Assembly: GCA_946491915.1 (NCBI GenBank)
Contig: CAMLYR010000087.1
Location: forward strand, 1-5,967
Origin: an uncultured Clostridium sp.
GTDB taxonomy: Bacteria > Bacillota_A > Clostridia > TANB77 > CAG-508
Direction: 5' to 3'
DNA: 5,967 bases
Within the stretch, counting starts at the first letter, position 1. The number at the start of each line of letters is the position of its first letter. Positions 1-5,967 of this stretch are shown in pieces. The notes under the pieces are model-generated. The model searched no databases. It saw only the letters and a program-made list of their open reading frames with translations, and was not told where the DNA came from. The position numbers and the translations under genes were made by a program.

Positions 1-731
<731 letters not shown>

Positions 732-742
732 TAAAAATGCAA

Positions 743-778
743 ATTGGTCAATATTGATATATTGGTTAGTATTCATGT
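743..778 (+). repeat. Imperfect tandem 18-nt direct repeat after gap
   Basis: Bases 743-760 and 761-778 align in tandem with 14 of 18 matches, both copies starting ATTGGT. The repeat lies between the gap stop codon and its terminator, so it would be in the 3' untranslated region. In such AT-rich DNA this may be chance or a small slippage duplication. No function is claimed. Confidence 0.45.
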
Positions 779-795
779 AATACAAAGGAAATATA

Positions 796-827
796 AAAAG
801 ACTAGGAACGGCAATTCCTAGTCTTTT
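796..827 (+). terminator. Rho-independent terminator of gap
   Basis: A perfect 13-bp inverted repeat, AAAAGACTAGGAA (796-808) against TTCCTAGTCTTTT (815-827), closes a 6-nt loop. The right arm ends in TTTT, giving a short U-tract followed by AT-rich DNA. Because the left arm starts with AAAA, the element could also terminate minus-strand transcripts, though no minus-strand gene is seen. It lies 65 nt after the gap stop and upstream of the pgk promoter, separating the two units. Confidence 0.9.
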
Positions 828-876
828 ACGATTTTATTTATCAATATAAAAATTCAAATAAAATATAATTTTTTAC

Positions 877-905
877 TTGAAAACTGGAAAAAAATGCTAT
901 ACAAT
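877..905 (+). promoter_or_regulatory. Sigma-A-type promoter of pgk
   Basis: TTGAAA (877-882) and TACAAT (900-905) are separated by 17 bp, close to the housekeeping consensus, with A/T-rich DNA just upstream that could act as an UP-like element. Transcription would start around 911-913, giving a leader of about 55 nt. The tpiA promoter has the same boxes, the same spacing and the same ACTGT at the predicted start region (909-913 here), which strengthens the call for both. Confidence 0.75.
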
Positions 906-924
906 AGAACTGTTGAGAAAGAGA

Positions 925-946
925 ACTGCATATCATTTGTTGCAGT
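925..946 (+). other. Small hairpin in the pgk leader
   Basis: ACTGCA (925-930) can pair with TGCAGT (941-946) around a 10-nt loop. It lies in the predicted pgk leader, 7 nt upstream of the GGGAGG ribosome binding site at 954-959. The stem is short and it leaves the ribosome binding site free. It could stabilise the 5' end of the mRNA or form a weak operator-like dyad. It may also be chance. Confidence 0.3.
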
Positions 947-966
947 AAAGAAAGGGAGGATTCAGT

Positions 967-2151
967 ATGAATAAAAAAACAGTAAAAGATATCGATTTGA
1001 AAGGAAAAAAAGTATTTGTAAGATGTGACTTTAATGTACCAATGGACGAAAATCAAAATATAACAGATAATGCAAGAATTGTAGGAGCATTACCAACCAT
1101 TAAATATTTATTAGAACAAAATTGTAAAATTATATTAGCATCACATTTAGGAAGACCAAAGGGAGAATTTAAACCTGAATTTTCATTAGCACCTGTAGCG
1201 AAAGAATTATCAAAATTATTAGGACAAGAAGTTATCATGGCAAAAGATGTTATTGGTGAAGACGCTATGACAAAAGCTGCTAACCTAAAAGAAGGAGAAA
1301 TCTTATTACTTGAAAACGTAAGATTCCATAAGGAAGAAACCGATAATGACCCAGAATTTTCTAAAAAATTAGCATCAATGGCAGAAGTATATGTAAATGA
1401 TGCATTTGGAACAGCACATAGAGCACATGCTTCAACAACAGGAATTGCAAGTTATTTACCAGCAGTATCAGGATTCTTAATTGAAAAAGAATTGAAATTC
1501 TTAGGAAATGCAGTAAACAATCCAGAAAGACCATTTGTAGCTATTCTAGGTGGTGCAAAAGTTTCTGATAAAATTGGTGTTATTGATAGTTTATTAGAAA
1601 AAGTAGATACATTAATGATTGGTGGAGGAATGGCATATACATTCTTCAAGGCACAAGGATATGAAGTAGGAAATTCCATTTGTGAAATGGACAAACTAGA
1701 CTTAGCGAAAGAAGCTATGGAAAAAGCAAAACAAAAAGGTGTTAAATTCATGCTTCCAGTAGATACAAAAGTGGGTAAAGAATTTAAACCAGATACAGAA
1801 AGTAAAATCGTAAGTTATAAAGAGATTCCAGCAGATTGGGAAGGATTTGATATAGGACCAGAAACGATAAAAATGTTTGAAGAAGAATTAAGAAAAGCAA
1901 AAACAGTTGTATGGAATGGACCTTTAGGATTGTTCGAATTTGATCAATTTGCTATAGGAACAAATTCTATTGCAAAAGTATTATCAGAAATTGATGCCAC
2001 AACAATCATTGGTGGTGGAGATTCAGCAGCAGCTGTTAAGAAAGCTGGATTAGAAGATAAAATGACACATATTTCAACAGGTGGAGGAGCCTCTCTAGAA
2101 TTCTTAGAAGGAAAGAAATTACCAGGAATTGAAGCTTTAATGGATAAATAA
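967..2151 (+). CDS. pgk: Phosphoglycerate kinase
   Basis: Cytoplasmic kinase that transfers phosphate from 1,3-bisphosphoglycerate to ADP, yielding 3-phosphoglycerate and ATP. It has 394 residues, the normal bacterial length. The start ATG is 7 nt after GGGAGG (954-959) and the protein begins at the usual family position. The N-terminal substrate-binding domain shows RCDFNVP (19-25), Arg37 in [12 protein letters not shown] (59-66), ENVRFHKEE (116-124) with Arg119, and AHRAHAS (150-156) with Arg152. The C-terminal nucleotide domain shows [10 protein letters not shown] (193-202), the glycine-rich GGGMA (219-223), VWNGPLG (315-321), GGGDSAAA (349-356) and the closing [14 protein letters not shown] (370-383). 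All the hallmark residues I looked for are present and no frame breaks are seen. Upstream lies the gap terminator and downstream its own terminator, so the gene looks monocistronic despite its glycolytic neighbours. Confidence 0.98.
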   Translation: MNKKTVKDIDLKGKKVFVRCDFNVPMDENQNITDNARIVGALPTIKYLLEQNCKIILASHLGRPKGEFKPEFSLAPVAKELSKLLGQEVIMAKDVIGEDAMTKAANLKEGEILLLENVRFHKEETDNDPEFSKKLASMAEVYVNDAFGTAHRAHASTTGIASYLPAVSGFLIEKELKFLGNAVNNPERPFVAILGGAKVSDKIGVIDSLLEKVDTLMIGGGMAYTFFKAQGYEVGNSICEMDKLDLAKEAMEKAKQKGVKFMLPVDTKVGKEFKPDTESKIVSYKEIPADWEGFDIGPETIKMFEEELRKAKTVVWNGPLGLFEFDQFAIGTNSIAKVLSEIDATTIIGGGDSAAAVKKAGLEDKMTHISTGGGASLEFLEGKKLPGIEALMDK

Positions 2152-2154
2152 AAA

Positions 2155-2193
2155 AGAATGTCGCATAGAGTTCGTTTGTCTATGCGACATTTT
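2155..2193 (+). terminator. Rho-independent terminator of pgk
   Basis: AATGTCGCATAGA (2157-2169) is perfectly complementary to TCTATGCGACATT (2179-2191), a 13-bp stem with a 9-nt loop, extendable by a G-U and an A-U pair to 2155/2193. It begins almost directly after the pgk stop codon. The plus-strand U-tract is only TTTT followed by GG. The minus-strand side has a longer T run, so the element could work in both directions. It sits upstream of the tpiA promoter. Confidence 0.8.
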
Positions 2194-2236
2194 GGACGGT
2201 TACAATCGAAAAAACAAGGAAAAACTAGGAGAATAC

Positions 2237-2265
2237 TTGAAAAGTATTCTTTTTTGTTATACAAT
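2237..2265 (+). promoter_or_regulatory. Sigma-A-type promoter of tpiA
   Basis: TTGAAA (2237-2242) and TACAAT (2260-2265) are spaced by 17 bp. The 10 bases TACTTGAAAA, the hexamer TATACA plus AT at the -10, and ACTGT four bases after the -10 are identical in sequence and register to the pgk promoter. Predicted transcription start is near 2271-2273, leaving a leader of about 100 nt before tpiA. Confidence 0.75.
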
Positions 2266-2283
2266 GATACTGTCCGTGGTGAC

Positions 2284-2330
2284 ATGTAATAATGTTGAGT
2301 TACGAAAAAATGAATTTAACATTATTATAT
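2284..2330 (+). promoter_or_regulatory. Long hairpin in the tpiA leader
   Basis: Bases 2284-2301 can pair with 2313-2330 over 18 bp with no mismatch, counting three G-U pairs, around an 11-nt loop (2302-2312). The core TAATAATGTT (2287-2296) with AACATTATTA (2318-2327) is a perfect 10-bp inverted repeat. It falls about 10 nt after the predicted transcription start and 30 nt before the GGAGG of tpiA. There is no T-run directly after it, so it does not look like an intrinsic terminator. A 5' stabilising stem or a regulatory leader structure is more plausible, but this is inference. Confidence 0.5.
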
Positions 2331-2374
2331 ATAAAATAATTAGAGCGTATAACGCGCGAATGGAGGAATTTTTT

Positions 2375-3133
2375 ATGAGAAGAAAAGTAATCGCAGGAAA
2401 CTGGAAAATGAATATGCTTCCAGATGAGACAATTAGATATATTGACGAATTATCAAAATTAGTAGGTGAAACACAAAATGAGGTTATTTTATGTGTTCCA
2501 TTTACTGATTTATTTTATGCCTTATTAACTGCGCAAAATACCAATATCAAAATTGGAGCACAAAATATGCATTTTGAAGAAAAAGGTGCTTACACAGGAG
2601 AAGTATCAGCAAAAATGTTAAAATCAATTAATGTTGAGTATGTCATTATTGGACATTCAGAAAGAAGACAATATTTTAATGAAACAGATGAAAGTGTTAA
2701 TAAGAAAATAAAAGCAGCATTTGCAAATGGATTAAAACCAATTGTATGTGTTGGAGAAACATTAGAACAAAGAGAAGCTGGAAAGACAGCAGAAGTGATT
2801 ACAAAACAAACAGAACTAGCATTAGAAGGCTTAACAAATGAACAAGTAGAAAATACGATTATTGCTTATGAACCAATTTGGGCAATTGGAACAGGAAAAA
2901 CAGCAACAAGTGAAGATGCAAATAACTCAATCAAAGATATCCGTAAGAAAATTGAGGAAATATATGGACAAAATGTAGCTGAAAGCGTTATAATACAATA
3001 CGGTGGAAGTGTAAAATCTAAAAATGCAAAAGAACTATTCACCATGTCTGATATAGATGGAGGATTAGTTGGTGGAGCAAGTTTAGATCCAGAAGAATTT
3101 TCAAAGATTGTTAACTTTGACAAAGAGGCTTAA
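2375..3133 (+). CDS. tpiA: Triose-phosphate isomerase
   Basis: Cytoplasmic TIM-barrel enzyme interconverting dihydroxyacetone phosphate and glyceraldehyde 3-phosphate. It has 252 residues, the normal length. The ATG at 2375 is chosen because it lies 8 nt after GGAGG (2362-2366) and gives the family's standard opening, MRRKVIAGNWKMN. The frame is open for 61 more codons upstream to a TTG at 2192, but that stretch overlaps the pgk terminator and the tpiA promoter and resembles no TPI sequence. Active-site residues are Asn9 and Lys11 in AGNWKMN, His94 in IIGHSERR (91-98), and Glu166 in AYEPIWAIGTGKTAT (164-178), which also carries the mobile loop. Phosphate-binding loops are YGGSV (209-213) and GGLVGGASL (229-237). 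It probably heads a unit with gpmI, since no clear terminator lies between them. The leader carries a long hairpin that may influence expression. Confidence 0.98.
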   Translation: MRRKVIAGNWKMNMLPDETIRYIDELSKLVGETQNEVILCVPFTDLFYALLTAQNTNIKIGAQNMHFEEKGAYTGEVSAKMLKSINVEYVIIGHSERRQYFNETDESVNKKIKAAFANGLKPIVCVGETLEQREAGKTAEVITKQTELALEGLTNEQVENTIIAYEPIWAIGTGKTATSEDANNSIKDIRKKIEEIYGQNVAESVIIQYGGSVKSKNAKELFTMSDIDGGLVGGASLDPEEFSKIVNFDKEA

Positions 3134-3146
3134 TGGATTGTATATG
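3117..3146 (+). promoter_or_regulatory. Possible weak promoter for gpmI at the end of tpiA
   Basis: A perfect -35 box TTGACA (3117-3122) lies in the last codons of tpiA. With 18 bp spacing the -10 would be TATATG (3141-3146), only 4 of 6 matches to TATAAT. It lacks the TACAAT box shared by the pgk and tpiA promoters. It may add to read-through from tpiA, or the TTGACA may simply be coding sequence. Confidence 0.3.
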
Positions 3147-3206
3147 AAATCTTATATAAGTGTAAGATAACAATCGACAGGTTACACAATCACACTTAAA
3201 ATCTTA
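3136..3206 (+). other. Tpi-gpmI intergenic region with alternative pairings
   Basis: GATTGT (3136-3141) can pair with ACAATC at 3170-3175 or at 3186-3191. ATCTTA (3149-3154) and a second ATCTTA (3201-3206) both can pair with TAAGAT (3163-3168). TAAGTGT (3157-3163) can pair with ACACTTA (3192-3198). Two competing folds are therefore possible: an upstream one nesting 3136-3141/3170-3175 around 3149-3154/3163-3168, and a downstream one involving 3157-3168 and 3192-3206, close to the gpmI ribosome binding site (about 3211-3216). No T-run follows either, so neither is a standard terminator. Function is unknown and the short stems may be chance in AT-rich DNA. Confidence 0.35.
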
Positions 3207-3225
3207 GAGAGAAGGATGGTAGATT

Positions 3226-4767
3226 ATGAAAGATAAATTAACAATGCTAATGATATTAGATGGATTTGGAGATAATCCAAATAAAGATGGAAATGCTATT
3301 AAATTAGCAAAAACACCTAATATTGATAAACTAATGAAAAAATATCCAAATACAGATATCTATACAAGTGGATTACATGTTGGATTACCAGAAGGACAAA
3401 TGGGAAATTCAGAAGTAGGACACACCAATATTGGAGCAGGAAGAATTGTATATCAAGAATTAACAAGAATTACAAAATCAATAGAAGATGGAGATTTTTT
3501 CTCAAATCCAGAATTTATTGCAGCAATTGAGAATTGTAAGAAACACAATTCTAAATTGCATATTTTAGGATTAGTATCAGATGGAGGTGTTCATAGCCAT
3601 AATCGTCATCTATATGGATTATTAGAAATGGCTAAGAGAAGAGATTTTGAAAATGTATATGTACATTGCTTCTTAGATGGAAGAGATACACCACCAGCAT
3701 CTGCAGAAAGCTATATTGTGAAATTAGAAGAAAAAATGAAAGAAAAAAATGTAGGAAAAATTGCAAGTTTATCAGGTAGATTTTATGCAATGGATAGGGA
3801 TAAAAGATGGGAAAGAGTTCAAAAATGCTATAATGCACTTGTTAATGGTGAAGGCATAAAAGCAGGAAGTCCAGTAAAAGCAATAGAGGATTCTTATCAA
3901 AAAGAAGTATTTGATGAATTTGTTGAACCAACTGTTATTTGTAATGGAGAAGAACCAATTGCAAAAATCGAGAAAAACGACTCTGTTATTTTCTTCAATT
4001 TTAGACCAGATAGAGCAAGAGAAATTACAAGAGCATTGGTAGATCCAGAATTTGATGGATTTGAAACAAAGAAAGATTTAAATCTATATTATGTATGTTT
4101 CACAAGTTATGATGAAACTATGCCAAATGTCCATATTGCATTTAAGAAAGAAGCTTTACACAATACATTTGGAGAATATATTAGTAAATTAGGATATACA
4201 CAATTAAGAATTGCAGAAACAGAAAAATATGCACATGTTACATTCTTCTTTAATGGAGGAGAAGAAAAACAATATCCAGGAGAAGATAGAATATTAGTAC
4301 CATCTCCAAAAGTAGAAACTTATGATATGAAACCAGAAATGAGTGCATATGAAGTAACAGACAAAGTGTTAGAAGCTATTCAAAGTGATAAATATGATAG
4401 TATCATATTAAATTATGCCAATACAGATATGGTTGGACATACAGGAAGTTTAGAAGCAGCTATAAAAGCAGTTGAAGCTGTAGATGAATGTGTCGGAAAA
4501 GTGGTAAGTTTAGTAGAAGAAAAACAAGGTAATTTAATTATTACAGCAGACCATGGAAACGCAGAGCAAATGATAGATTACAAGACAGGAGAACCACATA
4601 CTGCACATACAACAAACCCTGTACCAATTATATTAGTAACACCAGATAAAACATTAAAACTAAAATCAGGTGGAAAATTAGCAGATTTAGCACCAACTAT
4701 GCTTGATCTAATGCATCTAGACAAACCAGAGGAAATGACAGGAGAAAGTTTATTAGATAAGGAATAA
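3226..4767 (+). CDS. gpmI: 2,3-bisphosphoglycerate-independent phosphoglycerate mutase
   Basis: Cytoplasmic, Mn-dependent mutase converting 3-phosphoglycerate to 2-phosphoglycerate through a phosphoserine intermediate. It has 513 residues, typical of the family. The ATG is 9 nt after GAAGGA (3211-3216). The alkaline-phosphatase-like core carries Asp12 in LDGFGD and the catalytic Ser62 in [12 protein letters not shown] (57-68). The inserted phosphotransferase domain shows SDGGVHSH (118-125) with His123, FLDGRDTPP (149-157), [13 protein letters not shown] (183-195) and [10 protein letters not shown] (257-266). Returning to the core are Lys334 in [21 protein letters not shown] (399-407) with Asp401 and His405, TADHGNAE (440-447) with Asp442 and His443, and His461 in HTAHTTNP. 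All metal and substrate residues expected from the family are present, so it should be active. This is the only mutase in the window. It follows tpiA by 92 nt and is followed by the YezG-like gene after 6 nt. Confidence 0.98.
   Translation: MKDKLTMLMILDGFGDNPNKDGNAIKLAKTPNIDKLMKKYPNTDIYTSGLHVGLPEGQMGNSEVGHTNIGAGRIVYQELTRITKSIEDGDFFSNPEFIAAIENCKKHNSKLHILGLVSDGGVHSHNRHLYGLLEMAKRRDFENVYVHCFLDGRDTPPASAESYIVKLEEKMKEKNVGKIASLSGRFYAMDRDKRWERVQKCYNALVNGEGIKAGSPVKAIEDSYQKEVFDEFVEPTVICNGEEPIAKIEKNDSVIFFNFRPDRAREITRALVDPEFDGFETKKDLNLYYVCFTSYDETMPNVHIAFKKEALHNTFGEYISKLGYTQLRIAETEKYAHVTFFFNGGEEKQYPGEDRILVPSPKVETYDMKPEMSAYEVTDKVLEAIQSDKYDSIILNYANTDMVGHTGSLEAAIKAVEAVDECVGKVVSLVEEKQGNLIITADHGNAEQMIDYKTGEPHTAHTTNPVPIILVTPDKTLKLKSGGKLADLAPTMLDLMHLDKPEEMTGESLLDKE
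4759..4763 (+). promoter_or_regulatory. Ribosome binding site of the YezG-like gene, inside the end of gpmI
   Basis: Two AAGGA motifs precede the ATG at 4774. The one at 4768-4772 is only 1 nt from the ATG, too close to work for it. The one at 4759-4763 is 10 nt away and lies in the last codons of gpmI, consistent with translational coupling. If the ATG at 4804 were used instead, only a poor purine run would precede it, which favours 4774. Confidence 0.5.
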
Positions 4768-4773
4768 AAGGAT

Positions 4774-5742
4774 ATGTTAAATCACACGAAACAGATAAAA
4801 GAAATGTATGAAGAAATACAAAGAAAATTACTATATTTGATACCAGAAAAATGGGAATCGATATATTTGTATAGTTCTGTCATAGAAGATGGTAAAAAAG
4901 AACCAACAGGAGAATTATTTTTCTATTATATTCCGAAAGGAATATTTAGAAAAAATCCTGTTAATGTCTATGAAGTTCCAAGTAAATTTAATATTGATGA
5001 AAAACAGTATGTAGATCTAGTTCAAAAATTATATGATGATATAAAACAATTAAGAGAAGAATTTAAAAGAACGACTCCAGGAGAAATGTGGAGTAATCTT
5101 ACAATTTCGATAACCAATATGAAGTTTCGAGCAGAATATAGTTATGAAGATTTAGTAAATAATGCTTTTAATAGTTATGAACGTCATGTGATTTGGAGAT
5201 ATAAATACTTAGGAATTGGACCAGAACAAGTTTCTAAAAAAGATAAAGACATATTATATCGATATTTTAATGGTGCGAGAAATTTAGAAGAAGTAGAAGA
5301 ATATAGTGCTGGTATCTATATAGAACAAGATACAAAGAATATTTTTGAATATAATACCCAAGAAGACGAAATAGAAAATGATGGTTATATTAGAGAAGAT
5401 GAAACACCTAATATAGGAATTCAAAAGCAATATAACCAAATTCAAAGTCATAAAATAGAAAATAATTGGGATGCCAATGTTCGAAAAAAAGAAAAAACTA
5501 TGTGGAGCCATGATAATCAAGAAGATACCCTTGAAAAAATGAGGAAACTACAAGAAGAACTTCAAGCAAGGAAAGCAAATAACATACAAAAAACAGTAAC
5601 AAAATCAAAAACACAAAAGGTTGCAGAACCAATCAGTAAACAGAAAAAAAGAAAAAGTAAAGAAGGCGTAACAAATGAAGAAATCAATAGACCAATTAGA
5701 AATCAAATATTATTTTCAGAAGATAAAATAGATGAAGAGTAG
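4774..5742 (+). CDS. YezG/DUF600-family immunity-like protein with long charged C-terminal tail
   Basis: Residues about 11-155 resemble the YezG (DUF600) family, known as antitoxin or immunity partners of secreted LXG/polymorphic nuclease toxins in Bacillota. Family-like features are MYEEIQRKLLYLIPEKWESI (11-30), the strand YLYSSVIEDG, the helix YVDLVQKLYDDIKQLREEFK (79-98), EMWSNLTISI (104-113), YSYEDLV (122-128) and YERHVIWRYKYLGI (135-148). Ordinary members are about 140-160 residues. This one has 322. The extra tail is first acidic (15 Asp/Glu against 2 Lys/Arg in 171-210), then has a short possible coiled coil (about 250-270), then is strongly basic (12 Lys/Arg against one Glu in 266-296, with KKRKSK at 291-296). 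I recognise no domain in the tail and expect it to be largely disordered. There is no signal peptide or membrane segment. An ATG at 4804 would match the usual family start better, but its ribosome binding site is poor. No toxin gene is visible. The position 6 nt after gpmI suggests co-transcription with glycolytic genes. The family call is from memory of the sequence pattern. The role here is not established. Confidence 0.75.
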   Translation: MLNHTKQIKEMYEEIQRKLLYLIPEKWESIYLYSSVIEDGKKEPTGELFFYYIPKGIFRKNPVNVYEVPSKFNIDEKQYVDLVQKLYDDIKQLREEFKRTTPGEMWSNLTISITNMKFRAEYSYEDLVNNAFNSYERHVIWRYKYLGIGPEQVSKKDKDILYRYFNGARNLEEVEEYSAGIYIEQDTKNIFEYNTQEDEIENDGYIREDETPNIGIQKQYNQIQSHKIENNWDANVRKKEKTMWSHDNQEDTLEKMRKLQEELQARKANNIQKTVTKSKTQKVAEPISKQKKRKSKEGVTNEEINRPIRNQILFSEDKIDEE

Positions 5743-5755
5743 AAATGTTTTTAAA

Positions 5756-5774
5756 TTTAGGCAATTTGCCTAAA
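5756..5774. other. 19-bp palindrome upstream of the last gene
   Basis: TTTAGGCAA (5756-5764) and TTGCCTAAA (5766-5774) are perfect inverted repeats around a single T. As RNA this gives a 7-bp hairpin with an AATTT loop, 13 nt after the preceding stop codon. The plus strand continues with AAAAAG, not a T-run, and the minus strand lacks a clean T-run as well, so it is a poor terminator. The tight symmetry also fits a protein-binding operator. A weak promoter reading, TAGGCA (5758-5763), 17 bp, TATACA (5781-5786), would place the palindrome over the -35 box. Confidence 0.45.
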
Positions 5775-5813
5775 AAGATATATACAAATCAAGTATTGAA
5801 AGGAGCAATGAAA

Positions 5814-5967
5814 ATGATTTATTCAAAAGAATTAGAAGAAATGTGTGTTGTAAAAAAAGGAGTAGACCATGGACCAGCACCAATCCCAGAAGAAGGAAAA
5901 TGGGTAAAAGCAAAAGAAATAAAAGATATATCAGGTTTAACACATGGTATTGGATGGTGTGCACCAC
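5814..5967 (+). CDS. Probable iron-sulfur cluster scaffold-like protein, N-terminal fragment
   Basis: The first 51 codons are visible and the frame is open to the window edge. The start ATG at 5814 lies 8 nt after AAAGGAG (5799-5805). An in-frame ATG at 5808 is only 2 nt from it and less likely. The protein begins MIYSKELEEMCVVKKGVDHG, continues with GPAPIPEEGKWVKAKEI, and ends at DISGLTHGIGWCAP. From memory, this opening matches a Clostridia family of about 230 residues annotated as iron-sulfur cluster assembly scaffold (NifU/IscU-like), often found next to a GGGtGRT protein gene. The cysteine of GWCAP could be a cluster ligand. The visible part is too short to confirm the domain, and the function is inferred from family resemblance only. 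A 71-nt gap with a palindrome separates it from the YezG-like gene, so it may begin a new transcription unit. Confidence 0.6.
   Translation, partial: MIYSKELEEMCVVKKGVDHGPAPIPEEGKWVKAKEIKDISGLTHGIGWCAP

Noticed and set aside
841..1056. Minus-strand open frame over the pgk promoter and 5' end
   Set aside because: It is rich in Phe, Ser and Ile as expected for the reverse of A-rich DNA, overlaps pgk, and has no convincing start signal or family resemblance.
2192..2374. 61-codon in-frame extension upstream of tpiA beginning at a TTG
   Set aside because: It overlaps the pgk terminator and the tpiA promoter, has no ribosome binding site at its start, and the protein it adds does not resemble TPI. 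The ATG at 2375 has GGAGG and gives the standard N-terminus.
3138..3168. Promoter TTGTAT with TAAGAT for gpmI
   Set aside because: The spacing is 19 bp and the boxes match poorly. The TTGACA at 3117 is a better, though still weak, candidate.
3136..3175. Terminator between tpiA and gpmI
   Set aside because: A hairpin can be drawn, but its stem is weak and interrupted and no T-run follows, so an intrinsic terminator is not supported.
4804..4806. ATG at 4804 as the start of the YezG-like gene
   Set aside because: It matches the usual family N-terminus, but it has only a poor purine run upstream. The ATG at 4774 has AAGGA at 10 nt, so 4774 was kept, with some doubt.
5284..5520. Minus-strand hydrophobic open frame inside the YezG-like gene
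   Set aside because: It is the reverse of acidic and Asn/Lys-rich codons. There is no ribosome binding site or recognisable family, so it is treated as a shadow.
5770..5967. Minus-strand open frame with a leucine-rich, membrane-like translation at the window end
   Set aside because: It is antisense to a well-started plus-strand gene with conserved-looking protein, and its hydrophobicity follows from the reverse complement of Lys/Glu-rich codons.

Overview
The window is about 6 kb of very AT-rich DNA in which every recognisable gene lies on the + strand. It carries the lower (triose-phosphate) half of glycolysis in the order gap (3' part), pgk, tpiA, gpmI. These are followed by a YezG/DUF600-type gene with a long charged tail and by the first 50 or so codons of a probable iron-sulfur scaffold-like protein. 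The A/T-biased codon use (AGA, TTA, AAA, GAA), strong GGAGG-type ribosome binding sites, sigma-A-like promoters, a cofactor-independent phosphoglycerate mutase and the YezG family together suggest a low-GC Bacillota, most likely a Clostridia relative. This placement is inferred from style and gene content, not from a marker gene.

Layout: 1-731 is the C-terminal three quarters of glyceraldehyde-3-phosphate dehydrogenase. A 13-bp hairpin terminator follows at 796-827. pgk (967-2151) has its own promoter at 877-905 and its own terminator at 2155-2193. tpiA (2375-3133) has a promoter at 2237-2265 that matches the pgk promoter base for base at all key positions, and a leader with an 18-bp hairpin. 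gpmI (3226-4767) follows 92 nt after tpiA with no clear terminator between them. The YezG-like gene starts 6 nt after the gpmI stop, so tpiA, gpmI and this gene probably share a transcript. After a 71-nt gap containing a 19-bp palindrome, the last open frame starts at 5814 and runs off the window.

Together gap, pgk, tpiA and gpmI convert triose phosphates to 2-phosphoglycerate. Enolase and pyruvate kinase are not in the window. Although clustered, the genes appear to be split into at least three transcription units (gap / pgk / tpiA-gpmI-yezG-like) by terminators and near-identical promoters. The glycolytic genes are ordinary and intact apart from gap being cut by the window edge. The less ordinary parts are the YezG-like protein, which has a roughly 165-residue acidic-then-basic tail and no toxin in sight, and the structured leaders. 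I saw no tRNA, rRNA, CRISPR array, insertion sequence or minus-strand gene, and no gene-free stretch longer than about 235 bases.
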